A stretch of 64,000 nt of DNA, from assembly GCF_004126535.1 (NCBI RefSeq), contig NZ_PPCV01000007.1, forward strand, positions 124,001-188,000, in the 5' to 3' direction. Below the pieces are notes generated by a model. The model made no database searches. It was not told the origin of the DNA and worked only from the letters and a program-made list of their open reading frames with translations. Source of the stretch: Propioniciclava flava. GTDB lineage: Bacteria > Actinomycetota > Actinomycetes > Propionibacteriales > Propionibacteriaceae. The translations under genes and the position numbers were made by a program. Position 1 is the first letter of the stretch. The number at the start of each line of letters is the position of its first letter. Shown here piece by piece: positions 26,784 through 35,277 of the stretch.

Positions 26784-29702
26784 TTAGGCCGGAACGATAT
26801 TGACCAACCTGGGGGCCCGGACGATCACCTTGCGGACGCCACGGCCCTCCAGCGTCCGCTCGACACCGGGGGCAGCCAAGGCGGCAGCTTCCAGGTCGGC
26901 GTCCGAAATGGTGGGGGAGACCTCCAGACGGTCGCGGACCTTGCCTGCGACCTGCACGACGCAGGTTACGGTGTCTTCGACCAGCAGCGAGGTGTCGCTG
27001 ACCTGCGGGAAGGGCGCGTAGGTCACCGACTCGGGGTGGCCCAGCCGCGACCACAGTTCCTCGGCGATGTGCGGGGCGACTGGGGCGATCATCAAGACCA
27101 GCGCCTCGGCTGCCTCGCGGGGGACTGCGTCCAAACCGGTCAGGTGGTTGTTCAGCATGATCAGCTTCGCGATGGCCGTGTTCAGCCGCATCTGCTCCAT
27201 CTCGGCCGTGACTTCGACGATGGTGCGTGCCAGCAGGCGTGCGGTCGCCAAGTCGGGGGCGTCGTCGGTGACGATGACCTCACCGGTGTGCTCATCGACG
27301 ATGTTGCGCCACAGACGCTGCAGGAAGCGCTGAGAACCCACCACGGCACGCGTGTCCCACGGACGCGACAGATCCAGCGGGCCCATGCTCATCTCGTACA
27401 CCCGGAACGTGTCGGCGCCGTAGTGGGCATACATCTCGTCGGGCGTCACCATGTTCTTCAGCGACTTGCCCATCTTCCCGTACTCGCGGTTGACGCGTTG
27501 GCCCTGCCACGTCCAGAACGGTTCTCCGTCCTCGCCGATCTCCTCGACGACCTCTTCGGCCGGGACGTACACGCCCCGCGCGTCGGTGTAGGCGTAGGCC
27601 TGGACGTAGCCCTGGTTGAACAGCTTGTGGAACGGCTCCACCGAGGACACGTGCCCCAGGTCGAACAGCACCTTGTGCCAGAACCGGGAGTACAGCAGGT
27701 GCAAGACCGCATGCTCGACGCCACCCACGTACAGGTCCGCCCCGCCGGTGGTGACGGTGCCATCGGCCTGCGTGCGCGGGCCCATCCAGTAGCGTTCGAT
27801 GGCCGGATCGACGGCGTGCGCGGCGTCATCGGGATCCAGGTAGCGCAGTTCGTACCAGCACGATCCCGCCCAGTTGGGCATCGTGTTCGTGTCGCGTCGG
27901 TACGTCTTGGGGCCCTCGCCCAGATCCAGCGTGACCTCCACCCAGTCCTCGGCCCGCGACAGCGGCGACTCGGGGTTGGATTCGGCGTCGTCGTCGGCGT
28001 ACACCTTGGGCTCGAAGTTGGCCACCGGCGGCAGTTCCACCGGCAGCATGGCGTCCGGGATGGGGATGACGCGGCCATCGGTCGTGTCGTAGACGACGGG
28101 GAACGGCTCGCCCCAGTACCGCTGCCGGGAGAACAGCCAGTCGCGCAGCCGATAGGTGGTGGTGGCCTTGCCCGCGCCCTTGGCCTCCAGCCAGGTGGAG
28201 ATGGTGGCCTTCGCTTCGGCGATACCCAGCCCATTCAGGCTGATCTCGTCGTTGGCGGAGTTGATGACGACGCCGTCGCCCGCGTACGCGCCCTCGTGCC
28301 CCTCGGGCGCCTCCACGGTGGCTACCACCGGCAGTTCGTAGGCGGTGGCGAAGTCGAAGTCGCGCTGGTCGCCCGACGGAACGGCCATGATCGCGCCGGT
28401 GCCGTACCCCATCAGGACATAGTCGGCGATGAAGATCGGCAGCCGATCCCCGTTGACGGGGTTGATGGCGTAGCCGCCGGTGAACACACCCGTCTTAGCG
28501 CCCGCATCGGCCTGGCGCTCCTCGGCGGTCTTCGCCGCGGCCGTGGCCCGATAGAGAGCGACGGCCTCCGCCGGGGTTGCTGCGCCGCCCGTCCACACCT
28601 GCGGGACGCCCGCCTCCCACGCGGGAGTCGCGGCGACCAGTTCGTCCACGATCGCGTGCTCGGGTGCCACCACCATGTAGGTGGCGCCGAACAGCGTGTC
28701 AGGGCGCGTAGTGAAGACGGTCAGCGTCTCCGGGGAGCCGTCGACGCGGAAGTCGACGTGGGCGCCCTCGGAACGACCGATCCAGTTGCGCTGCATGCTC
28801 TTGACCTTGTCCGGCCAATCCAGGCGGTCCAGGTCGGCGACCAGGCGGTCGGCGTAGGCGGTGATCCGCATCATCCACTGGCGCAGGTTCCGCTTGAACA
28901 CAGGTTTGTTGCCGCGTTCGGAACGCCCATCGGCGGTGACCTCTTCGTTGGCCAGCACGGTGCCCAGCCCGGGAGCCCAGTTGACGGGGACGTCCGCGAC
29001 GAAAGCCAGGCGGAACTCACCCAAGACCCGCTCGACCTCGGCGGGGCTCAGTTCGCCCCACGCCCGGCCGGTGAACGGCTCGGGCAGCGGACGCGAACCG
29101 TCGGCGAACTGTGCCACCAGCGTGTCGATCGGGCGCGCGGCGCCAATCGAGCCATCGGGGGCGGTCGCCTCGGGGTCGAACCAGGAGTTGAAGATCTGCA
29201 GGAAGATCCACTGCGTCCACCGGACGAAGCCCGCATCGGTGGTCGCGAAGGAACGCTGCTCATCGTGGGCCAGGCCCATGCGGCGCAACTGGCGGCGCAT
29301 GGTGGCAATGTTCTCGTCGGTGGTGATGCGCGGGTGCTGCCCGGTCTGCACCGCATACTGCTCGGCAGGCAGGCCGAACGCGTCGTAGGACAGGGCGTGC
29401 AGGACGTGATGCCCGGTCATGCGCTTGAATCGACCGACGGCGTCCGTGGCGATGTATCCCAGCGGATGCCCGACGTGCAGCCCCTTCCCGGAAGGGTAGG
29501 GGAACATGTCCAGCAGGTAGAACTTCTTGGCCGACGCGGGGTCGACGCCTGGCTCCGGGTCCGGGGTGCGGAAGGTGCCCTCCTCGGCCCACCGCTGCTG
29601 CCAGGCGGTCTCGATCTTCTCGGCCAGTTCAGCGGTATAACGCTGGGCCGGTACTTCGCTCGTGGCCTGGGGTGCGGCGGCGGACGCGTCAGAGTTGCTC
29701 AT
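26784..29702 (-). CDS. leuS: Leucyl-tRNA synthetase
   Basis: A class I synthetase charging tRNA-Leu, 972 residues. Seen: an N-terminal actinobacterial extension, the HIGH motif as HVGH (residues 76-79) after [10 protein letters not shown], a CP1 editing domain (about 260-470, with the [18 protein letters not shown] block typical of its active site), the KMSKS motif as [12 protein letters not shown] (about 740), and anticodon-binding and C-terminal domains ending [12 protein letters not shown]. The ATG at 29702 is chosen for AAGGA at proper spacing; an upstream in-frame ATG would add 33 unlikely residues. The 190-base leader contains a possible leucine leader peptide and competing hairpins. 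Confidence 0.97.
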   Translation of the reverse strand: MSNSDASAAAPQATSEVPAQRYTAELAEKIETAWQQRWAEEGTFRTPDPEPGVDPASAKKFYLLDMFPYPSGKGLHVGHPLGYIATDAVGRFKRMTGHHVLHALSYDAFGLPAEQYAVQTGQHPRITTDENIATMRRQLRRMGLAHDEQRSFATTDAGFVRWTQWIFLQIFNSWFDPEATAPDGSIGAARPIDTLVAQFADGSRPLPEPFTGRAWGELSPAEVERVLGEFRLAFVADVPVNWAPGLGTVLANEEVTADGRSERGNKPVFKRNLRQWMMRITAYADRLVADLDRLDWPDKVKSMQRNWIGRSEGAHVDFRVDGSPETLTVFTTRPDTLFGATYMVVAPEHAIVDELVAATPAWEAGVPQVWTGGAATPAEAVALYRATAAAKTAEERQADAGAKTGVFTGGYAINPVNGDRLPIFIADYVLMGYGTGAIMAVPSGDQRDFDFATAYELPVVATVEAPEGHEGAYAGDGVVINSANDEISLNGLGIAEAKATISTWLEAKGAGKATTTYRLRDWLFSRQRYWGEPFPVVYDTTDGRVIPIPDAMLPVELPPVANFEPKVYADDDAESNPESPLSRAEDWVEVTLDLGEGPKTYRRDTNTMPNWAGSCWYELRYLDPDDAAHAVDPAIERYWMGPRTQADGTVTTGGADLYVGGVEHAVLHLLYSRFWHKVLFDLGHVSSVEPFHKLFNQGYVQAYAYTDARGVYVPAEEVVEEIGEDGEPFWTWQGQRVNREYGKMGKSLKNMVTPDEMYAHYGADTFRVYEMSMGPLDLSRPWDTRAVVGSQRFLQRLWRNIVDEHTGEVIVTDDAPDLATARLLARTIVEVTAEMEQMRLNTAIAKLIMLNNHLTGLDAVPREAAEALVLMIAPVAPHIAEELWSRLGHPESVTYAPFPQVSDTSLLVEDTVTCVVQVAGKVRDRLEVSPTISDADLEAAALAAPGVERTLEGRGVRKVIVRAPRLVNIVPA

Positions 29703-29770
29703 TGATCTTGTTCCTTGTCTGCTCGCACGGCTCGTGCGGCTCGATGTGACGTCCACGGTTCCTGTCGCGC

Positions 29771-29861
29771 GCCCGAACGTTCGGGCTGCTGGGGCGGCCA
29801 CGCTGATGCGACGCAGCCCTGCACGGTGGCGGGGCGCATCCGCTGAAGATCAGCGCAGCCC
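29771..29861 (-). promoter_or_regulatory. Possible leuS attenuator-like alternative hairpins
   Basis: Read in the leuS direction, GGGCTGC occurs twice (29861-29855, overlapping the leader-peptide end, and 29819-29813), and both copies are complementary to GCAGCCC at 29789-29783. That last segment overlaps the palindrome GCCCGAACGTTCGGGC (29786-29771). The pairings exclude one another, as in transcription attenuators. No U-run follows the last hairpin, so the mechanism is uncertain. Confidence 0.4.
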
Positions 29862-29888
29862 GATAAGGAGTCCACGAGGCACAGTCAT
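29850..29888 (-). CDS. Possible leucine leader peptide of leuS
   Basis: A 12-codon frame, ATG at 29888 to TGA at 29850, reads MTVPRGLLIGLR. Three of twelve residues are leucine, two of them adjacent. TAAAGT lies exactly seven bases before the ATG, the leaderless promoter spacing used throughout this window, so the peptide would be translated from the first base of the leuS transcript. The frame ends in front of mutually exclusive hairpins. Leucine-rich leader peptides are known regulators of leucine genes in actinobacteria; leuS control by one here is inference. The frame is short and could be chance. Confidence 0.4.
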   Translation of the reverse strand: MTVPRGLLIGLR

Positions 29889-29895
29889 GGCGGCG

Positions 29896-29901
29896 ACTTT
29901 A
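29896..29901 (-). promoter_or_regulatory. -10 element upstream of the leuS leader
   Basis: TAAAGT on the minus strand, seven bases before the leader-peptide ATG at 29888. Confidence 0.45.
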
Positions 29902-29950
29902 CCGCACGGAGTGCCGCCCAGGGCCCCCTACCAACCCTCGGCCACATGAT

Positions 29951-29969
29951 TTAGGTTAGGCTTATCTTA
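29951..29969 (+). promoter_or_regulatory. DtxR/IdeR iron box
   Basis: The 19-base TTAGGTTAGGCTTATCTTA matches the DtxR/IdeR consensus TTAGGTTAGSCTAACCTAA at 16 positions. It lies 21 bases before the ATG of the siderophore-interacting gene, where bound Fe-repressor would block transcription. Confidence 0.88.
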
Positions 29970-29989
29970 CTTAATCCGAGGAGGTCGGG

Positions 29990-30792
29990 ATGGCGTTCAA
30001 AGACGCGCGGCGCGAACGGGGTCTGTATCGGGCGGAGGTGCTGCGCACCGAGCGCGTGACCCCCCACATGGTGCGCGTCACCGTCGGCGGGGACGACCTG
30101 ACCCGGCTCCCGCATCACGGCTACGACCAGTGGTTCCGATTGTTCCTGCCGCAGGCGTCTGGTGCGACGGACTTTTCCGCCGTCCCCGACCAGTTCGGGC
30201 TCACCGGCTACGTGAAATTCCTCCTCTCCTCGCCTGCAGCGACGCGTCCGATCGTGCGCAGCTACACCGCCCGGGAGTTCCGTCCCGAATCCGGCGAGGT
30301 GGACATCGACTTCGTCTCCCACGGCGACCTGGGCGAAGCGGGCCCCTGGGCCCGGCGTGCACAGCCAGGTGAGACGGTGATGCTGCTGGATCAGGGGCGA
30401 GGCTTCGATCCGCAGCCCGACGCCAGCGCCTATCTCTTCGCGGGTGACGAGTCGGCGCTCCCGGCGATCGTGGGAATCCTGCGCGATCTCCCCCGCGACG
30501 CGCGTGGCATCGCCCTGCTGGAGGTCATCGACGCCGCGGATGCCCAGCCCTGCGACGCCCCGAGGGCATCGATCTGCGCTGGATCGTGCGCGAGGAGGGT
30601 GCCCGGCCCGGTGCTGCCGCGCTCCGCGCCCTGGAAGAACTGGCGATCGAGACGCCAGCCACGCTGGCGGCCTACATCGCGGGGGAACAGGCGCTCCCCA
30701 CGCAAGCGCGCCGGCATCTGGTGGGGGCCGGCGTGCCCCAAGAGCGGATCGTCTTCACCGGGTACTGGCGACAGGGCAAAGCCGCGCTCTGA
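29990..30792 (+). pseudogene. Siderophore-interacting protein (FAD/NAD(P)H ferric-siderophore reductase family), frameshifted
   Basis: A flavin reductase that would release iron from imported ferric siderophores. Seen in the first frame: RVTPHMVRVTVGGDDL, the SIP FAD-binding block RPIVRSYTAREFRPESGEVDIDFVSHG with the RxYT motif, GPWARRAQPGETVMLL and YLFAGDESALPAI. The frame breaks at the C run 30558-30561: one more C would restore DAPEGIDLRWIVREEG and then the second frame, which supplies the C-terminal PATLAAYIAGEQALPTQARRHLV and IVFTGYWRQGKAAL. The rest is well conserved and the iron box is intact, so the loss is very recent or a homopolymer error. A GAGGAGG ribosome binding site lies at 29978-29984. 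Confidence 0.88.
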
Positions 30793-30801
30793 GCAGCACG
30801 C

Positions 30802-31380
30802 TCACGACAAGCGCCGACGCATCTCCGAGACGACGCGGTCAAACGTCTTCTTGTCGACAGAGAGGGAAACCCGGCGCACCCGATCAGGATCGACGCGCAG
30901 CACGCGGTTGACGCGGACCTCGCTGGGGCGGCCCTGCGGATCCCAGGCACCCGAACCGATGTCGATCCAGAAGCGACCCGCGCGGGCCTCCTGGGCGGCG
31001 TCGCGGTCATGATCGACGCTGGTCAGCTGCAAGGCCAGCAGCCAGGAGCCGTCGCGCCCGATCAGCAGGACGGGCCGGTCCTTGCCGCGGCTGTGATCCT
31101 CTTCGTAGGGCACCCACGTCCACACCACTTCCCCCGGATCGGGGTCTTTGCCCGGCACCGGCGCATAGCTGACCTGAGGGACCCCCCGGTAGTCGCCGGG
31201 GTAGTCGCTGGACCCGCCGGGCGGCTGCGGCGTGCCGGGGGCCTGCGGTCGCGGTGCGCGTGACGTTGGGCGGCGTCGCCCAGTGGGGGACTTCTCAGCG
31301 CCGCGTGCCCAGGAATCCAGGCCGGCACGCAGCGTATCGCCGAGGATGCGCCCCAACGCCGACAGCAACGTGTTACTCAT
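30802..31380 (-). CDS. PemK/MazF-like protein
   Basis: A 192-residue protein. Seen: a hydrophilic Pro/Arg-rich N-terminal half (residues 1-80), then a PemK/MazF-like beta-barrel: PGEVVWTWVPYEEDHSRGKDRPVLLIGRDG (about 83-112), where the family has GdivW...p..G.e..krRPvlVi, followed by LLALQLTSVDHDRD and a C-terminal helix region VRRVSLSVDKKTFDRVVSEMRR. MazF toxins are mRNA endonucleases, but this actinobacterial subgroup is longer and has no antitoxin gene beside it: the upstream overlapping partner is a membrane protein. I would not call it a toxin without test. It converges with the siderophore-interacting gene. Confidence 0.7.
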   Translation of the reverse strand: MSNTLLSALGRILGDTLRAGLDSWARGAEKSPTGRRRPTSRAPRPQAPGTPQPPGGSSDYPGDYRGVPQVSYAPVPGKDPDPGEVVWTWVPYEEDHSRGKDRPVLLIGRDGSWLLALQLTSVDHDRDAAQEARAGRFWIDIGSGAWDPQGRPSEVRVNRVLRVDPDRVRRVSLSVDKKTFDRVVSEMRRRLS

Positions 31381-31979
31381 GCGAGATAGCGGGGGAGCGG
31401 ACCGTAGTGGATCGGGCCCTGGTCAGGAAGGGCCACAACGACGGGGTGGCGTCGGGCGTGCCATGCGTCGCAGTAGGCGCGCGACACGGGTAGCCACAAG
31501 GCGGCGACCGCGAGAGCCAGGGGGAACAGGCTCGCGATCATCCACCCGTTGCCGATCAGGGTCAGCAGGCCGACGCCGAGGGCCACGAATCCGGCGACTC
31601 GCGCCCAGCCGTACCCCTTCCAGCCGTAGTAGCCGACGATGATCGCGCCCGCGCCGACTGCCAAGGTGACGGCGAAGAGCGCGGTCACCATGGCGATGCG
31701 TACCAAGGAGCCGGGTTCGGTCTCCACGACGCCGTTCAGCCAGGTGGCCTGGGCAAACGTCTGGACCGTCTTGCTCTGCCAAAATGCCACCAGCATTCCC
31801 CCGGTCACGACCGCGACGGCGAGATAGGCCAGGCTGACGCTGGCCCATATCGACCAGGGACGCCGGGGCTCGCCGGTGACAGGGTGCACGCGCACGTCGG
31901 GCGCGGGGGGCGTCTGCACGCTGGGAATGTCTGCCTCCGGCGCCGGATGCGGCGGCGAGGCGGCGAGCTCGGTCGACAT
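31377..31979 (-). CDS. Four-helix membrane protein of unknown function
   Basis: A 200-residue integral membrane protein. Seen: a Pro-rich cytoplasmic N-terminus (residues 1-40), then four hydrophobic helices (about 44-66 WASVSLAYLAVAVVTGGMLVAF, 90-115 VRIAMVTALFAVTLAVGAGAIIVG, 120-140 VAGFVALGVGLLTLIG, 143-165 WMIASLFPLALAVAALWLP), and a short C-terminus. I recognise no family. The start ATG has TAGACT six bases upstream and the 3' end overlaps the PemK-like gene by four bases, so the two form one operon and may act together. Confidence 0.7.
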   Translation of the reverse strand: MSTELAASPPHPAPEADIPSVQTPPAPDVRVHPVTGEPRRPWSIWASVSLAYLAVAVVTGGMLVAFWQSKTVQTFAQATWLNGVVETEPGSLVRIAMVTALFAVTLAVGAGAIIVGYYGWKGYGWARVAGFVALGVGLLTLIGNGWMIASLFPLALAVAALWLPVSRAYCDAWHARRHPVVVALPDQGPIHYGPLPRYLA

Positions 31980-31985
31980 GGAGCC

Positions 31986-31991
31986 AGTCTA
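31986..31991 (-). promoter_or_regulatory. -10 element for the leaderless membrane protein/PemK-like operon
   Basis: TAGACT on the minus strand, six bases before the ATG at 31979. Confidence 0.45.
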
Positions 31992-32034
31992 GGGGCCTAC
32001 GCCCGTGGACCCGAGGGGCCGCACGCCCACCACG

Positions 32035-32619
32035 TCACCAGGTGTCGACGAGGTAGTACTGCAGGGTCCGCGCCAGAGGCGAAAGGAAGGCCCGGCTGGG
32101 AAGGGGGCGCGAAGGAACGTGACCCACCTGCACCCCGACGAGCGCGCTGGCGGCAAGTTGGGCCCTCAAGGTCGCGTCGGCGTGCCCAAAGTGGGCGGCC
32201 ACAGGGACGAACACCTCGCGTGCCACCATCTCGATTGCTGCGCGTGCGCGCGCCGCAACCTCCCCTTGAGGGCCGTCCACCAGCGCTGCCAGCGGGGCCG
32301 AAACGGAGGCGTCTCGACGTTCGAGCAACAATTGGACGGCGCGATGCCCCACACCGTCGGTGGGGCCATCCACGACGGTGGCAATGTCGCGTTCGACCTC
32401 CCAGGCGACTCCGGTCAGGGCCAACAGGAACAGGGCAGCCTTCGACGTGAAGTAGTGATGCACCAGCGCGGGATCAACCTCGGCCTCGCGTGCGACCGCG
32501 CGCAGGCTGACCTTCTCGTAGCCGTCGCGGAGAAACAGGGCGCTCGCTGCGGCGCGGATCGTGCCTGCCGTGTCGCTTCGACCCGGGCGGCGTCCACGGG
32601 GCCGCGTCGGGGCAGTCAT
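32035..32619 (-). CDS. TetR family transcriptional regulator
   Basis: A 194-residue one-component regulator. Seen: a basic N-terminus (APTRPRGRRPGRSDT), a helix-turn-helix (IRAAASALFLRDGYEKVSLRAVAREAEVDPALVHHYFTSKAALF, residues about 19-62) that matches the TetR signature closely, and an all-alpha C-terminal domain with ARAAIEMVAREVFVPVAAHFG. The ATG at 32619 has AAAGGAG upstream, so this gene has a normal leader, unlike the first TetR gene. It lies downstream of, and in the same direction as, the CoA-transferase gene but 130 bases away. Target unknown. Confidence 0.88.
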   Translation of the reverse strand: MTAPTRPRGRRPGRSDTAGTIRAAASALFLRDGYEKVSLRAVAREAEVDPALVHHYFTSKAALFLLALTGVAWEVERDIATVVDGPTDGVGHRAVQLLLERRDASVSAPLAALVDGPQGEVAARARAAIEMVAREVFVPVAAHFGHADATLRAQLAASALVGVQVGHVPSRPLPSRAFLSPLARTLQYYLVDTW

Positions 32620-32749
32620 ACCGGCTCCTTTCGTCCGGTCGTGGGGGTGAGGATGTGTAGAAATATGGTGCGCGGTCAGGCTGCAGGAGACAAGCGGCTG
32701 GACGCGCACGCGCCGCCATCGAACGAGTCGATGGCGGCGCGGACGGTGC

Positions 32750-34258
32750 TCAGGACTGCTTCATGGATCCCGTCTCGAGGAACCGGCGGTGCCACGAGTG
32801 AGCCTGGCTCAGGTCATGAGGCGTGTGCTCGGAGTTCGCGACAGCCTCGGCGCGGGTGACGTACTCCCACAGCTGATCGCGGAAGTCCGGGTGGGCGCAG
32901 TTCTCGATGACCACCTTGGCGCGCTGCTTGGGGGAGAGCCCCCGCAGATCGGCCAGACCCTGCTCGGTGATGATGACCTGGACGTCGTGCTCGGTGTGGT
33001 CGTGATGGCTGACCATCGGCACGATCGCAGAGATGTCGCCGTTCTTGGCCAGCGAAGGAGACACGAACACCGAGATGTAGGCGTTGCGCGTGAAGTCGCC
33101 CGAGCCGCCGATGCCGTTTTGCATCTTGGAACCCATGATGTGGGTGGAGTTCACGTTGCCGTAGATGTCGGCCTCGATCATGCCGTTGCAGGCGATCACC
33201 CCGAGTCGGCGGATGACCTCGGGGTTATTCGAGATCTCCTGCGGCCGCAGCACGATGTGGTCGCGGTAGAAGCTCGCCTTTTCGTTCATCATGTGGGCGG
33301 CGTCCGGGGATAGCGAGAACGCCGTCGCCGAGGCGACGAGCAGCTTGCCGGAGTCGATCATGTCGACCATGCCGTCCTGGATCACCTCGGTGTAGGAGGT
33401 GAGGCGTTCGAACGGGCCTTCGTTGAGGCCGACGAGCACCGCGTTGGCGATGTTGCCCACGCCGGACTGCATCGGAAGCAGGTCCTTGGGGAGGCGGCCC
33501 TGCTTGACCTCGTTGCCCAGGAAGTCGAGGAGATGCTCCGCGATCGTCTTGGAGTCCTGATCCAGAGGCTTGAAGGGGGAGTTGCGGTCGGGGGCGTCCG
33601 TCTCGACGACGGCGACGACCCGATCCCAGTCGATGTCGAAGTACTTCGACCCGATGCGGTCACCGGCGCTGGTGATCGGAATCGGAACGTTGTGGGGAGG
33701 CGTCTTCATCGAGTAGACATCGTGCATGCCCTCGAGATCCTCGGACTGCCACGAGTTCACCTCGAGGATGATCTTGTCGGCCTTCTCCAGGTAGACGTTG
33801 TTGTTACCAATCGAGGAGGAGGGCAGGACGGTGCCGTCGCTGTTGACCCGGGCGACCTCGATGACGGCGGCGTCCAGGTTGCCCCAGAAGCCGTGACGCA
33901 CCTGCGGGCCGGAGTGCGACAGGTGCACGTCGCTGTACTCGGAAACGCCAGCGTTGATCTTGCCGCGCATGACGGGGTCGGACTGGTAGGGCATGCGCAT
34001 CGAGATGCCGTCGACAGCGGCGAGCGCGCCGTCATGCTCGGGTGCGGTGGAGGCGCCGGTGTACGACGCGATGGTGAACGGTTTGCCCGCCTCGTGCGCC
34101 GCCCGCATCTGCTCGGCGAGAGCGCCCGGGACGGCCTTGGGGTACCCCGCACCGGTGAAGCCTGAGAACCCGACGCGGTCACCGTCCTGGATCTTCTGCG
34201 CGGCTTCCTCCGCAGACATGAGCCTGGCACGGGCCAAGTCGTAGCCAATTCGCGACAT
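32750..34258 (-). CDS. Succinate/acetate (propionyl-CoA:succinate-type) CoA-transferase
   Basis: A 502-residue class I CoA-transferase of the acetyl-CoA hydrolase/transferase family. Seen: an N-terminal domain (MSAEEAAQKIQDGDRVGFSGFTGAGYPKAVP), SIGNNNVYLEKADKIILEVN, MQSGVGNIANAVLVGL, GSGDFTRNAYISVF, and the catalytic glutamate in VIITEQGLADLRGLSPKQRA. In the Wood-Werkman propionate cycle this family passes CoA between propionyl-CoA or acetyl-CoA and succinate; the sequence cannot decide the exact donor. It is monocistronic, with a ribosome binding site (GGAGG) before the ATG and a divergent promoter region shared with lepB. It is the strongest metabolic clue to a propionic-acid bacterium. Confidence 0.92.
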   Translation of the reverse strand: MSRIGYDLARARLMSAEEAAQKIQDGDRVGFSGFTGAGYPKAVPGALAEQMRAAHEAGKPFTIASYTGASTAPEHDGALAAVDGISMRMPYQSDPVMRGKINAGVSEYSDVHLSHSGPQVRHGFWGNLDAAVIEVARVNSDGTVLPSSSIGNNNVYLEKADKIILEVNSWQSEDLEGMHDVYSMKTPPHNVPIPITSAGDRIGSKYFDIDWDRVVAVVETDAPDRNSPFKPLDQDSKTIAEHLLDFLGNEVKQGRLPKDLLPMQSGVGNIANAVLVGLNEGPFERLTSYTEVIQDGMVDMIDSGKLLVASATAFSLSPDAAHMMNEKASFYRDHIVLRPQEISNNPEVIRRLGVIACNGMIEADIYGNVNSTHIMGSKMQNGIGGSGDFTRNAYISVFVSPSLAKNGDISAIVPMVSHHDHTEHDVQVIITEQGLADLRGLSPKQRAKVVIENCAHPDFRDQLWEYVTRAEAVANSEHTPHDLSQAHSWHRRFLETGSMKQS

Positions 34259-34413
34259 GTACTTCCTCCCTGGATGATGGCGCTCTTGGCGCCAGCCTAG
34301 CGGGGTGCACCCTGGGACACGCCCAGAACGAGTGGGCTCGCACTACACGACGCTTGGTCGCGGTGAGAAGGCCTGGGGGAGGGCACCTATCCTGAAGGGG
34401 AAAGGGGGTCCGT

Positions 34414-35187
34414 GTGACGTCAGACCACTCCGCGCAGCCCACTCCGCAGGCCGACGCGACGCACGAGCCCGTCGAGGACGGCGGTTCCGCCGACGCGCCC
34501 CCTCAGTCCCCTCGACGACGCCGTCAAGTCCCCCTGGCACTCGCGGTGCTGGGGAACCTTGTGGTCGCCTTGATCATCGTCTCGCTGGTGCAGGCCTTCC
34601 TGGTCAGGGTGCACAACGTGGCGTCCGGGTCGATGGAGCAGACACTCGGGGTCAGTGACCGGGTGCTCTCCTCAGACCTGCCCTACCTGTCTTCGTCGCC
34701 ACAGTTGGGGGATGTCATCATTTTTGGTCACGGGCTGACCTGGAACGATGCCGCGCTCCCGCCCACCTCGGACCCGTGGGAAGCGGCCGCCCGGCTCTTC
34801 GGCGACGTCACCGGGATTGGGACCTCCAGCAAGGTGTTCACGGTGAAACGTGTCTTGGGCCGACCGGGAGATCAGGTGTCGTGTTGTGACGCCAACGGGC
34901 GAGTGGTCGTCAATGGCATGGCCATGGTCGAGCCCTACATCTATGAGGATCTGCCCTTCGAGGTGGGGCACCTGGATTGTTCGACCACACCCGCCTCGCC
35001 CCGGTGCTTTGGGCCGATCACGGTCCCGCGTGACCACTACTTCGTCTTGGGTGATCATCGCTCCAACTCCGCCGACTCGGCGGCGCAATGTCGCGGGAAT
35101 CGGCGCAGTGAATGCGCGACGCTGGTGCGGGCAGAGCGCATCACGGGCAAGGTGATCGCGAAGGCGTGGCCCCCGGGTCCGATCTGA
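34414..35187 (+). CDS. lepB: Signal peptidase I
   Basis: The membrane serine protease that cleaves Sec and Tat signal peptides. Seen: 257 residues; a long acidic/proline-rich cytoplasmic N-terminus (1-38), one membrane helix (VPLALAVLGNLVVALIIVSLVQAFLV, about 40-65), catalytic Ser73 in SGSMEQTL, general-base Lys145 in FTVKRVLGRPGD, and the box HYFVLGDHRSNSADS. The GTG at 34414 follows AAAGGGGG. It would process the pilins and wall proteins encoded in this window. A bidirectional terminator follows. Confidence 0.95.
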   Translation: MTSDHSAQPTPQADATHEPVEDGGSADAPPQSPRRRRQVPLALAVLGNLVVALIIVSLVQAFLVRVHNVASGSMEQTLGVSDRVLSSDLPYLSSSPQLGDVIIFGHGLTWNDAALPPTSDPWEAAARLFGDVTGIGTSSKVFTVKRVLGRPGDQVSCCDANGRVVVNGMAMVEPYIYEDLPFEVGHLDCSTTPASPRCFGPITVPRDHYFVLGDHRSNSADSAAQCRGNRRSECATLVRAERITGKVIAKAWPPGPI

Positions 35188-35228
35188 TCCGTTGCGTGAG
35201 CAGAGCCTGCAGAGGTGGGCCTGCATGA

Positions 35229-35260
35229 GTGGGGCCCGGACGATCGCGTCCGGGCCCCAC
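35229..35260. terminator. Bidirectional terminator between lepB and the mutarotase gene
   Basis: A perfect 14-bp stem (35229-35242 with 35247-35260; arm GTGGGGCCCGGACG) around the loop ATCG, between convergent genes. One more A-T pair can extend the stem. Confidence 0.85.
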
Positions 35261-35277
35261 TTGCGTGCTGGCAGGGA

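Noticed and set aside
27036-29705. 889-residue plus-strand frame opposite leuS
   Set aside because: Antisense shadow with biased composition; leuS motifs are complete on the minus strand.
29771-29786. T-box riboswitch before leuS
   Set aside because: No T-box consensus or specifier loop is visible; the short leucine leader frame and competing hairpins explain the structure better.
30793-31012. Extension of the siderophore-interacting frame to 31012
   Set aside because: After the C run the first frame is random arginine-rich sequence; the real C-terminus is in the shifted frame ending at 30792.
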